This document shows positions 17,201 to 23,442 of a stretch of DNA of 24,946 nucleotides, piece by piece. Origin of the DNA: Planctomycetota bacterium (GTDB lineage Bacteria > Planctomycetota > GCA-002687715 > DRQF01). A model generated the notes under the pieces. It worked only from the letters and a program-made list of their open reading frames with translations. It was not told where the DNA came from and searched no databases. The stretch is from contig JAJRYU010000072.1 of assembly GCA_024275615.1 (NCBI GenBank), forward strand, positions 1 through 24,946, written 5' to 3'. The position numbers and the translations under genes are program-made. Every line of letters starts with the position of its first letter. The stretch's first letter is position 1.

Positions 17201-17767
17201 GAAGGCCGCGTCATCGATTTTTCCCGCGAGGCGATAGGGGTATGACTTGAGAATGTTCGGCGAAATGTGAATGTCAACGCCGCCGATCGTCACCGATTCC
17301 TGGGCCCAAAAGGGGGCATTGTGGAAGTTGACCACGAGTCCTTCGACTGAAATATGGGGGATCACAGTGGACCCCATGTCATCGTTGTCTTGGGTGGCAA
17401 AAACTCGGGAAAGACTGAGCTCGCCATCTTCCCAAAACAGGTGCAACTCGGGCTCAGTGAACTTGAGTTCCTTGATCTTCACCGAACCCCGGAGCAGGCT
17501 AAACCAATCCAGAGTAACCAGGACTGAATCACAAGTTAGGATGTGTTCATCCGAGGAAGGATCTCGGGAGATCTCAATATCTGTGATCTCAACCTGTGTC
17601 AGACTGACAATGCGGACCCGGGCGGACGACTGAGCTCTCAAGACTCTTTTCATCTCTTGCCGTAAGAGGCGTTCAAGCTGGGGCGTTGCGCGCGCGGTAT
17701 AGTAATCCAGAGCGAAGAGTCCGCTCAGGAAGATCAGAGTCAAGAAGTAAAAGTACCGACGCTTCAT
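14249..17767 (-). CDS. AsmA/YhdP-like large membrane-anchored protein
   Basis: The protein has 1172 aa with an N-terminal basic start and one membrane helix (about residues 5-22, YFYFLTLIFLSGLFALDYYT). A very long region of repeating beta-strand units follows (for example VTLDWFSLLRGSVKIKELKF, the RGSIxIxxL pattern typical of AsmA N-termini). The C-terminal part has LPVLASILQFVNFDFLIRG and GPGIALDGGGVVGFDGVAQLEF, as in AsmA_2/YhdP/TamB-related proteins. Such proteins are thought to form hydrophobic bridges moving lipids between the inner and outer membranes. The start ATG has GAGG 6 nt upstream. It overlaps manC by 4 nt, suggesting a link between envelope lipid transport and mannose-glycan supply. 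The family is firm, but the exact cargo is not known. Confidence 0.82.
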   Translation of the reverse strand: MKRRYFYFLTLIFLSGLFALDYYTARATPQLERLLRQEMKRVLRAQSSARVRIVSLTQVEITDIEISRDPSSDEHILTCDSVLVTLDWFSLLRGSVKIKELKFTEPELHLFWEDGELSLSRVFATQDNDDMGSTVIPHISVEGLVVNFHNAPFWAQESVTIGGVDIHISPNILKSYPYRLAGKIDDAAFGRFDLEGAFGGAKIRGKIEHDSFRLEPAVLNHLHEPLRTQLSKVTLDGGSIALKVSFEAEDVLDRINYLAVADVSNVAVGYRDWPIGITELSGRLELQDLRIDSTDLKFKLAGAQVRVKSAEVDLGGVDTEFRINGRMTKLHVDEKFINDLEELRVPPFDDVSEALEALGAHGDVDVAFDLTQDSDDDFDGVKVEIVAEFREADLMYRGFYDKNHERVGYPYPLRKVVGSVHIGNNGLEFRDLRSTVRSPDLIANGTVSYGQAAFGYDIDIRGFDVRLDEKVRQTLPPDEREIFDSYSPSGPVDFSLKINRPGGRQGSPDLLLDVNLKGCTAVPQLFPYRLEDLRGHLIFGDVAGTKIRGVTARHDVARFNVEGLLDHRHEAHIDDPAYDLEIKVEDLQVNDDLLTGLSAEFPDIASELRRYDFSGTVDFNCSITSRGEGEQNTYQADLKGLSFCYEKFPNATCTDLVGQVLVQGNRLEFNRTTFQLSNNEMEAAGWLNIGEELGHDIRISSKDFAITEQAIRIAIDAAPSVREIDDVLDITGSVSLSLRLRSGPEGELFRTSLTAQGLTIAVPDYKVAAERVYGTMTIEGDDIDFEGWTGVIPYAQVGPDAPELVFSVNSGHYRVKDDGGLLNLHHIGFANLVLDERLWQKLPEEIALELEDWKLEGSLSGRIDSLLFAGDKVRFRGQIEPNNVRMDPGVPFELNHGTIFIEDARADDNGFDLEGRLEDSDLLIQGFPVTSSSAIFQLDHNSFAFRNFAGDCLDGKINPRQSYFVLDHGDTGYFESSLSLKKLDLSRFAKVMGGSADDVIGKADGWAHMEGILADHATFKGEGEIWFTGEKLYDLPVLASILQFVNFDFLIRGGGQEQLAHFNAKIENEKILIENARFEGPGIALDGGGVVGFDGVAQLEFTPTIIKLLDGIPVLGDIVNVVTGFLVSKIKVTGPMEDLRADGDNYLTELLPGEKDTGRRLKTRPLKVDNRK

Positions 17768-17795
17768 GCAGTCCCTCGGGTCCTCACAAACAATA

Positions 17796-17816
17796 GCGTC
17801 CGTCTAGGGCGGACGC
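17796..17816 (-). terminator. Possible terminator/attenuator between alr and the AsmA-like gene
   Basis: A perfect 7-bp stem, GCGTCCG with CGGACGC, has a 7-nt loop. On the minus strand the T-rich TATTGTTTGT follows. It sits in the 115-nt gap after alr. The T-run is interrupted, so termination is probably partial. No clear new promoter is seen in the rest of the gap. Confidence 0.4.
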
Positions 17817-17882
17817 CAGAATGCATGTTCATACCCCGATACGCTGGGTAAGGAAGAAATGCCCATGAGCCATGAGAATGTT

Positions 17883-19067
17883 TTAGGTTTCTGTGGCCAG
17901 CCGCTGCGGACTTAGGTCGTTATTGCTTGCGTGACAACGGGTTACATAAACTCGATGGACTCTCTTTCCGATTCCACAAGTAACGGCATAGTTGGAAGTT
18001 CCGCTCAATTTGGCCAGTTCCACTAAGGTTAATTCCCCCTGATCACCGCGCCCAAAAACGACCACCTCAGATCCCACGCGGCAGCCAGGCACATCCGTCA
18101 CATCTAAAGTCGTGTAGTCCATGGAGACTTCGCCGCAGATGGGGGCCTGTTTTTCGGCGATGATGGTGTAGCCGCCACGGTGGGCCCCCAGGGGAAGCCC
18201 GTCGTTATATCCCAAAGGAATTGTCGCCAGACGAGAAGGGCGTTTTGTCACAAACTCACCTCGATAGCCGACGGCCGTGCCCACAGGGACGTCTTTGAGG
18301 AAGATCACCTGCGTCTTCAGGGTCATGGCATGCTCAAAGGGATAGGGCTTGCGAGTTGGCCCTGGTATGCCGTAGAGGGCAGCGCCCGGACGAATGGCTG
18401 TGCCCGTGTCGTTGTCGACATCGGGATTCCAGCTCGCGGCAGTATTCTTGCTGTGCACTATGGGAATGGGACCACAGAGGTTGACGATCTCCTGATGGAC
18501 CTTGCGGAAGATGACCAGTTGATCATTGGTCATGCCGACATGGTCAAGATGAGGGTTGGCGAAATGGGTACACAGCCCCTCCAATTCAAGATTGGGGTTG
18601 CGATGAATCAGTTGCGCCACCTCCACGGCGCGATCCGGGAGCATCCCTAACCTAGCCATACCGGAATCGACTTTCAGGTGAACCCGATGAACACGGCCTT
18701 GCCGGTTTGCTTCGGCGGCCAAAAGCAACATGCGATCCCGCGAGTGCACCGTACTCCTGATGTCATTGGCAATGACAGTATCCATCTCGCCATCAACGAT
18801 GGCCCCGAGAACGAGAATGGGGAGGTTGATGCCAGCGTGGATCAGTTCGATCGCTTCTCTGGAATCACCGACCCCCACCATGATGGCTCCCGCTCGCTCA
18901 AGAGTCCGGGCAATGGGAACCGCACCGTGGCCGTAGGCGTCAGCCTTGATCACACCGATCAAGGCCATGCCGGGATTCAGATCTTGAATGCGTTTGGCGT
19001 TTCGAGAAACGCTGCCCAAATCAACCTCGGCCCAGGCGCGCATTTGTGGTGAAACCGTCTCGTTCAT
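17883..19067 (-). CDS. alr: Alanine racemase
   Basis: This 394-aa PLP enzyme converts L-alanine to D-alanine for peptidoglycan. The PLP-binding Lys41 lies in GVIKADAYGHGA (residues 38-49), the family hallmark. The catalytic Tyr287 lies in IPLGYNDGLP. Other typical motifs are LKVDSGMARLGM (131-142) and AIRPGAALYGI (224-234). The start ATG has only a weak GAG upstream. It follows glmM after 111 nt, consistent with grouping of cell-wall precursor genes. Confidence 0.96.
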   Translation of the reverse strand: MNETVSPQMRAWAEVDLGSVSRNAKRIQDLNPGMALIGVIKADAYGHGAVPIARTLERAGAIMVGVGDSREAIELIHAGINLPILVLGAIVDGEMDTVIANDIRSTVHSRDRMLLLAAEANRQGRVHRVHLKVDSGMARLGMLPDRAVEVAQLIHRNPNLELEGLCTHFANPHLDHVGMTNDQLVIFRKVHQEIVNLCGPIPIVHSKNTAASWNPDVDNDTGTAIRPGAALYGIPGPTRKPYPFEHAMTLKTQVIFLKDVPVGTAVGYRGEFVTKRPSRLATIPLGYNDGLPLGAHRGGYTIIAEKQAPICGEVSMDYTTLDVTDVPGCRVGSEVVVFGRGDQGELTLVELAKLSGTSNYAVTCGIGKRVHRVYVTRCHASNNDLSPQRLATET

Positions 19068-19123
19068 GACAACTCAAGTTCGATGGAAGGATACCGAATT
19101 CAGAGTGTAGTCGTTGAGGGGTA

Positions 19124-19154
19124 CCGCAGAAGGGCATCAGGGCATGCCTTGCGG
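19124..19154. other. Imperfect hairpin between glmM and alr
   Basis: The plus strand reads CCGC-AG-AAGG-G-CAT, then ATG-CCTT-GCGG, giving three short paired blocks with small bulges. There is no T-run on either strand, so it is not a terminator. It could be an RNA processing or stability element inside the operon. Confidence 0.25.
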
Positions 19155-19178
19155 ATTCCCCTGTTCTGCTTGGAGTGG

Positions 19179-19382
19179 TTAGCCGATTTCCTTGACCAAC
19201 ACGGCTGCAATGTCGTCAGTGATGATGTTGATCATGTCTTGATCCCTACCTTCCACCATGACTCGGGCCAGCATTTCCGTCCCGGAGTAGCGCACTAGGA
19301 TACGTCCTTCATCACCAAGTTTGAGTTGGGATTTGCGGATGGCGTCTTGGACAGCAGTGATTTCCGAAATTGGTGGCTTCTC
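19179..19382 (-). pseudogene. glmM: C-terminal remainder of glmM beyond the in-frame TAG
   Basis: Directly after the TAG at 19383-19385, in the same frame, the sequence reads EKPPISEITAVQDAIRKSQ, then LKLGDEGRILVRYSGTEMLA and RVMVEGRDQ, to a TAA at 19179-19181. This is unmistakably the fourth domain of phosphoglucosamine mutase, including the phosphate-binding loop RYSGTE. With it, GlmM would be 451 residues, the usual length. It has no start codon of its own in a sensible place, so it is the rest of the gene, not a separate one. Confidence 0.9.
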
Positions 19383-20534
19383 CTAGACAGTCACATTCTT
19401 GAGGATCTGCGGGAAACGCTCCATGGCAGCAGCCAGGCGTGAAAGCGGTTTGTTCTCCTGAATGCTCACCCGCGCCACTTGCAGCGCCGTGAAGACGCCG
19501 TCCCCAAACCAACCATCGTCATTATGAAAAATGATATGGCCACTTTGTTCGCCGCCCACGCGAGCCCCACTGCTTTCCATTTGTTCGGCAACGTAGCGAT
19601 CGCCCACCGGAGTCTGAAACATTGTGATATCGAGAGACTTCAATAGGACTTTGAGCCCCATATTGCTCATGACCGTGGCAACAAGCTGGCGATTGTCTTC
19701 GTCCAATCGTTGAGCGAGAATAGCCAAGATACGGTCGCCGTCTTGGACCTCGCCAAGTTCGTCAACCATGAGGACGCGGTCAGCATCGCCGTCCAAGGCC
19801 ATGCCAAAGATCGCTCCATTGTCTTGAACAATCTGGCCAAGCCGCTCAACAAAGAACACACCGGCCTCATCGTTGATATTGAGGCCGGTTGGCTGATCGT
19901 GGAGGGCGATAACTTCGGCGCCCAAACCTTCGAGGATGCTGGCAGAAACGACACTTCCAGAGCCGTTGGAACAATCGAGGACAATCTTTCTGCCGCTTAG
20001 ATCAAGATCGGCAAAAAGCTCCTTGACCATCGCGGTCCGATAGATCTCCAACCCCTCACTAAAGTCAACTTGCCGACCGATCTCGCCGCCAGTGAAATTG
20101 ACATCACGACTCCCGCCCAGATCGATGAACTTCTCGATGCGGATCTCGGTGTCGTCTGAGAGCTTCCTACCATCGGCACCAAAAATCTTGATGCCATTGT
20201 CAGGCATGGCGTTGTGGGATGCAGAAACGACGATGCCCAAGTCAAAAGCCTCACGGCGCACCAGAAGAGCCGCCGCTGGAGTCGGGAGAACACCACCATC
20301 ATAGATATCGACACCGTGTGCCATGATGGCACCCACCAAGATACCTTGGATCATTGGTCCGGATACCCGGGTATCCCTGACAACAAGAATCTTGGGGCGC
20401 CCGGCGCCACTATGGCTCTCGTAGGTCACCCTACCAATGGCATGACCAATCCGCAGTACCATGTCGGGAGTCAGGCTGCCGCTGTTGGCCAAGTCCCTGA
20501 TTCCGTCTGTTCCAAAATAGCGTCTTGCGTGCAC
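19383..20534 (-). CDS. glmM: Phosphoglucosamine mutase, interrupted by in-frame TAG
   Basis: GlmM interconverts glucosamine 6-phosphate and glucosamine 1-phosphate on the route to UDP-GlcNAc. The 383 residues hold domains 1-3: RYFGTDGIR at the N-terminus, the phosphoserine loop VVSASHNAMPDNGIK (Ser106), the metal loop DGDADR (248-253) and the sugar-binding loop GEQSGH (328-333). The frame then meets TAG within the conserved NVRV-type segment (KNVTV-stop-EKPP), and domain 4 follows in the same frame at 19179-19382. The start is GTG at 20534, 18 nt after ybbR; the nearby GGA is a weak binding site. The order cdaA-cdaR-glmM is conserved in many bacteria, and the three products interact in Firmicutes. 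A protein ending here would lack the phosphate-binding loop and should be inactive. Confidence 0.93.
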   Translation of the reverse strand: MHARRYFGTDGIRDLANSGSLTPDMVLRIGHAIGRVTYESHSGAGRPKILVVRDTRVSGPMIQGILVGAIMAHGVDIYDGGVLPTPAAALLVRREAFDLGIVVSASHNAMPDNGIKIFGADGRKLSDDTEIRIEKFIDLGGSRDVNFTGGEIGRQVDFSEGLEIYRTAMVKELFADLDLSGRKIVLDCSNGSGSVVSASILEGLGAEVIALHDQPTGLNINDEAGVFFVERLGQIVQDNGAIFGMALDGDADRVLMVDELGEVQDGDRILAILAQRLDEDNRQLVATVMSNMGLKVLLKSLDITMFQTPVGDRYVAEQMESSGARVGGEQSGHIIFHNDDGWFGDGVFTALQVARVSIQENKPLSRLAAAMERFPQILKNVTV

Positions 20535-20552
20535 GGTGTCGTTTCCAGATGT

Positions 20553-21677
20553 CTATTTGTTGTCGGGGCTCTTGCGGCGAATCGTCACATGAACTTGTAT
20601 TGGGAAGAGCTTGTAGGTCAGTCCCCTGGGAACACCAATCGCCTCAAGGGGAAGATCGAAGTCCTTTTGGCCTGAGAGATTGTCGCTGATCTGTTTGTTG
20701 GGGTCGGCGAAGACTCGAATGGACTGCCTCAAGGCATTGATCTTGCCTGCGGACCGCAGAGACTCAATGAGGTCCTCAGGACCAAAGAGAGTCACTTGAA
20801 CATCCTTGAAGTTGAGCGTGACATTCAGCATCACTTGTTTTTCAATCAACTGCTTGCGGACGGCTTCCGTCAGCGCCCAGAAGATCTTCATGGTTCCCAA
20901 TTCCAAAGAAGCGGGTTTCGCCTGCTTGAGTGCTAAGAAAACTCGGGGCGTTTCTTCAGAATTCGCAAACTTCACCCATCGGCTTGCCCCCACTTCAGGA
21001 TCAATCCTCAATGGATATGTCTTGCCGTCTTGAAGCGTGTCTCGCGTGCGTGGTTCAACTTTGAGCTTTGCATTCGCCTTGTAATTCAAGACCAAGTGGC
21101 GCGGCCCGATGATGCTCACTGTGGCCGGCTCAAGACGACACTTCTCTTCATCTACAACCCGACCCTGTGGCAGGTTGTCCAAAACCGCAAGCTCAACAGG
21201 CACATTGTCGACAGTGATGATCTCATCGACCTTGACCTTAAAATCGCCCAGGGGGAGGGCGGTTACTCCAGCAAATTTTGTCGAGAAATTCGATTCGTTG
21301 AGCAAGATCTCTGGAGCATTCTGCCCGGGATCATTAGTGGGCACCTGCTCTTGGCGAACGAATACACGAATCACAGGATCTCGGCGGAATTCTTCCTCAA
21401 GGTTTTTTGGACCTGAGACTTTCATCGGAACATCTGGCGGCAGACCATCGATCCACACGCGGCGATCTGTCTCCACCAAGATGCGCACATCTTCTGCGCT
21501 TGAGGAGATATCTTCACTCGCTCTTAGGACGGTAATCCGTTTGTTTTCCCACACTGTGGTACTGGCGATGTCGCGATCAATGAGGAAAACCGTGACACTC
21601 GCAAAAAAAACGGCAATGAATTTGCCCATCAAGTGTTCTGTGAAGAACGATTTCAAAAACGACTTCACGGCGTTCAT
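20553..21677 (-). CDS. cdaR: YbbR/CdaR-type regulator of diadenylate cyclase
   Basis: The protein has 374 aa. An N-terminal membrane helix (about residues 19-35, KFIAVFFASVTVFLIDRD) precedes extracytoplasmic YbbR repeats. The first begins with ITVLRASEDISSSAEDVRIL and contains VSGPKNLEEEFR; the second has ELAVLDNLPQGRVVDEEK and VSIIGPRHLVLNY; a third lies toward the C-terminus with VTLFGPEDLIESLRS. The family modulates CdaA activity from the outer face of the membrane. The ATG overlaps the cdaA stop (ATGA). It ends with TAG, and glmM starts 18 nt later in the same frame. Identity rests on both the repeats and the conserved gene order. Confidence 0.85.
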   Translation of the reverse strand: MNAVKSFLKSFFTEHLMGKFIAVFFASVTVFLIDRDIASTTVWENKRITVLRASEDISSSAEDVRILVETDRRVWIDGLPPDVPMKVSGPKNLEEEFRRDPVIRVFVRQEQVPTNDPGQNAPEILLNESNFSTKFAGVTALPLGDFKVKVDEIITVDNVPVELAVLDNLPQGRVVDEEKCRLEPATVSIIGPRHLVLNYKANAKLKVEPRTRDTLQDGKTYPLRIDPEVGASRWVKFANSEETPRVFLALKQAKPASLELGTMKIFWALTEAVRKQLIEKQVMLNVTLNFKDVQVTLFGPEDLIESLRSAGKINALRQSIRVFADPNKQISDNLSGQKDFDLPLEAIGVPRGLTYKLFPIQVHVTIRRKSPDNK

Positions 21678-22585
21678 TTGTCTAGCTCCGCAACGCCGTC
21701 ATTCTCCTCGACGTCGCTGGTACTGGCGTCGGCGCTGACCTCTACGTCGTCACTGATTGCGGCAGCAGAATGCTCCAGTGTTTTCTTCTTCTCCAAGGCT
21801 TCGAACTGAACTGAGATTCCTTCAGAAATCGCTCTTTTCAATTCTTCAGCGTCAACGCCCAGCTTGAGTTTGCCTCGATGAGCAATGGAGATGCGGCCGG
21901 TCTCCTCCGAGACGACAACAACCATGGCGTCAGATTGTTCAGAGAGACCTAGGGCTGCACGATGTCTCGTCCCCAGGTTGTGACTAATACCGACGTTCTC
22001 GCCGGAAGGCGCTGGCAAGTGGCAAGCGGCATACATCACCCGGCCGCCAATGATAAGAACCGCCCCATCGTGAAGAGGTGCGCCCTTGTAAAAAATGTTT
22101 TCCAGCAATCGAGACGTGGTGTCAGCATTCACCCGCACGCCCGATGACCGGAACCCATCAATGCCCTCGCGGCGCTCAACGACGATCAACGCTCCGGTGT
22201 AGGCATTCGCCATCCGACCGCACGCCGTCACAATGGCCTTAATAGCCCTTTCCCTTTGAATCGGCTCCCGTTTGCCAAAAAATCTCTCAATGACACGTAC
22301 CAAGGGAATGTTACCGATGCGAGAAATAGCGAGACGCAATTCAGGTTGGAAAATGACTAGGAGGGCAACCCCCAAAGCTGGCAAGGCCGCGTTGGCAATC
22401 CATCTGATTCTGGGCAAATCGAACTGCTTGAGGACAACCGAGAAAGCGACAACAGCAGTAATCATGAGGACGATGAATCCGGCAAGAAGACCGCCGCCTC
22501 GTGTCGTTTCCAAATGGCGGATGAAGCCATAATAAATTATCGCAAGAATGGCGATCTCTGCGATTGTGTGCGCCGTGTCAGTCAC
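21674..22585 (-). CDS. cdaA: Membrane diadenylate cyclase CdaA (DacA)
   Basis: CdaA makes the second messenger c-di-AMP from two ATP. From the GTG at 22585 it has 303 aa. This start overlaps the folP TGA (GTGA) and leaves the normal short lead before the first of three membrane helices (AEIAILAIIYYGF; LAGFIVLMITAVVAFSV; LPALGVALLVIFQPE). A longer frame to 22681 would overlap folP by 100 nt with an Arg-rich, unlikely tail. The DAC domain has the catalytic LHDGAVLI motif and GTRHRAALG, the nucleotide-binding RHR motif. A C-terminal acidic tail (AAISDDVEVSADASTSDVEE) follows and is probably disordered. It lies between folP and ybbR with overlapping starts and stops. Confidence 0.95.
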   Translation of the reverse strand: MTDTAHTIAEIAILAIIYYGFIRHLETTRGGGLLAGFIVLMITAVVAFSVVLKQFDLPRIRWIANAALPALGVALLVIFQPELRLAISRIGNIPLVRVIERFFGKREPIQRERAIKAIVTACGRMANAYTGALIVVERREGIDGFRSSGVRVNADTTSRLLENIFYKGAPLHDGAVLIIGGRVMYAACHLPAPSGENVGISHNLGTRHRAALGLSEQSDAMVVVVSEETGRISIAHRGKLKLGVDAEELKRAISEGISVQFEALEKKKTLEHSAAAISDDVEVSADASTSDVEENDGVAELDK

Positions 22586-23442
22586 CGATTCTTCGTTTCG
22601 TTCCTGAGCTGAGCCAAAATTCGTAGCGCGTCGACGTTTGCTCTGACGTCGTGGACGCGGACGATCTGGACTTGATTCCAAAACAGATAGGCCGTCGTAG
22701 CCACCGTCGCGTGTTCTCGTCCCATGGGGTCCTCTCGCTCGAGGATCTTCCCCAAAAAACTCTTGCGCGACGTACCGACGAGCAATGGTCGGTCAAGTTC
22801 ATGAAATTCGTCGATTCTTCGCAGGATCTGGGTATTCTGCTCAAGAGTTTTGCCGAAGCCAATGCCCGGATCGAGAACGGTCTGGGACCATGATACACCG
22901 AATCTTTCGGCGCGTTCCATGACTTTGCTGAAGAAGCGCTTTATATCCAGGACGACATCCTCATATTGAGGATCTTCTTGCATGGTCTGGGGGTCACCTT
23001 GCATATGCATGAGGATGGCAGGAGCCCCGGAGTCGCCAATGAACGGCGCCATGGCGCTGTCGCCGCGGAAAGCCGTGACATCATTCAAGATCTCGGCTCC
23101 GGCGTCGTAGCAGGCGCGGAACACGCTGGCGTGGTAGGTATCGATCGAGAGCGGCACTGTCAGGCTTCTCGCGAGCTTCTCGACAACTGGGAGCAGGCGA
23201 CCAAGTTCTTCTTTCGGCCCCACAGCCTCGGCGCCTGGTCTCGTTGAACAGGCACCAACGTCAATCAGATCGGCTCCTTCGGACACCATTTCTAAGGCGC
23301 GATCGATGGCTCTTTGTGGCTCAAGAAAGCGTCCACCATCCGAAAACGAGTCTGGGGTGACATTGAGGATACCGGCCACAAGCGTGCCAGAGTCCAGGCA
23401 CAATTCCCCCGACCTTAGCCGCAAGGTGCCCGCTCCAAACAT
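22582..23442 (-). CDS. folP: Dihydropteroate synthase
   Basis: The protein has 286 aa and is complete. It joins p-aminobenzoate to dihydropterin pyrophosphate in folate synthesis and is the sulfonamide target. The TIM-barrel motifs run in order: GILNVTPDSFSDGG (about 24-37), LIDVGACSTRPGAE, PLSIDTYHASV, ILNDVTAFRG, LMHMQGDPQTMQ, VLDPGIGFGKTLEQN, LLVGTSRKSFLG and VRVHDVRANVDAL. The ATG overlaps the ftsH stop (TGATG), and its own TGA overlaps the cdaA GTG, so it is translationally embedded in the operon. The order ftsH-folP-cdaA is also known from other Gram-negative phyla. Confidence 0.97.
   Translation of the reverse strand: MFGAGTLRLRSGELCLDSGTLVAGILNVTPDSFSDGGRFLEPQRAIDRALEMVSEGADLIDVGACSTRPGAEAVGPKEELGRLLPVVEKLARSLTVPLSIDTYHASVFRACYDAGAEILNDVTAFRGDSAMAPFIGDSGAPAILMHMQGDPQTMQEDPQYEDVVLDIKRFFSKVMERAERFGVSWSQTVLDPGIGFGKTLEQNTQILRRIDEFHELDRPLLVGTSRKSFLGKILEREDPMGREHATVATTAYLFWNQVQIVRVHDVRANVDALRILAQLRNETKNR

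Noticed and set aside
19131..19144. Tandem GGGCATCA/GGGCATGC as the start of a repeat array
   Set aside because: There are only two imperfect units and no further copies nearby. It is better explained as part of the small imperfect hairpin at 19124-19154.
977..19385. Global reassignment of TAA or TAG to a sense codon
   Set aside because: Intact conserved genes end with these codons here: TAG for pnp, ruvX and ybbR, and TAA for rpsO, manC and alr. The products have normal lengths at those stops, and pnp has a terminator just after its TAG.
22582..22681. Longer cdaA start giving a 335-aa protein
   Set aside because: It would overlap folP by 100 nt and add an Arg-rich tail. The GTG at 22585 gives a GTGA overlap with folP and the usual short lead before the first membrane helix.
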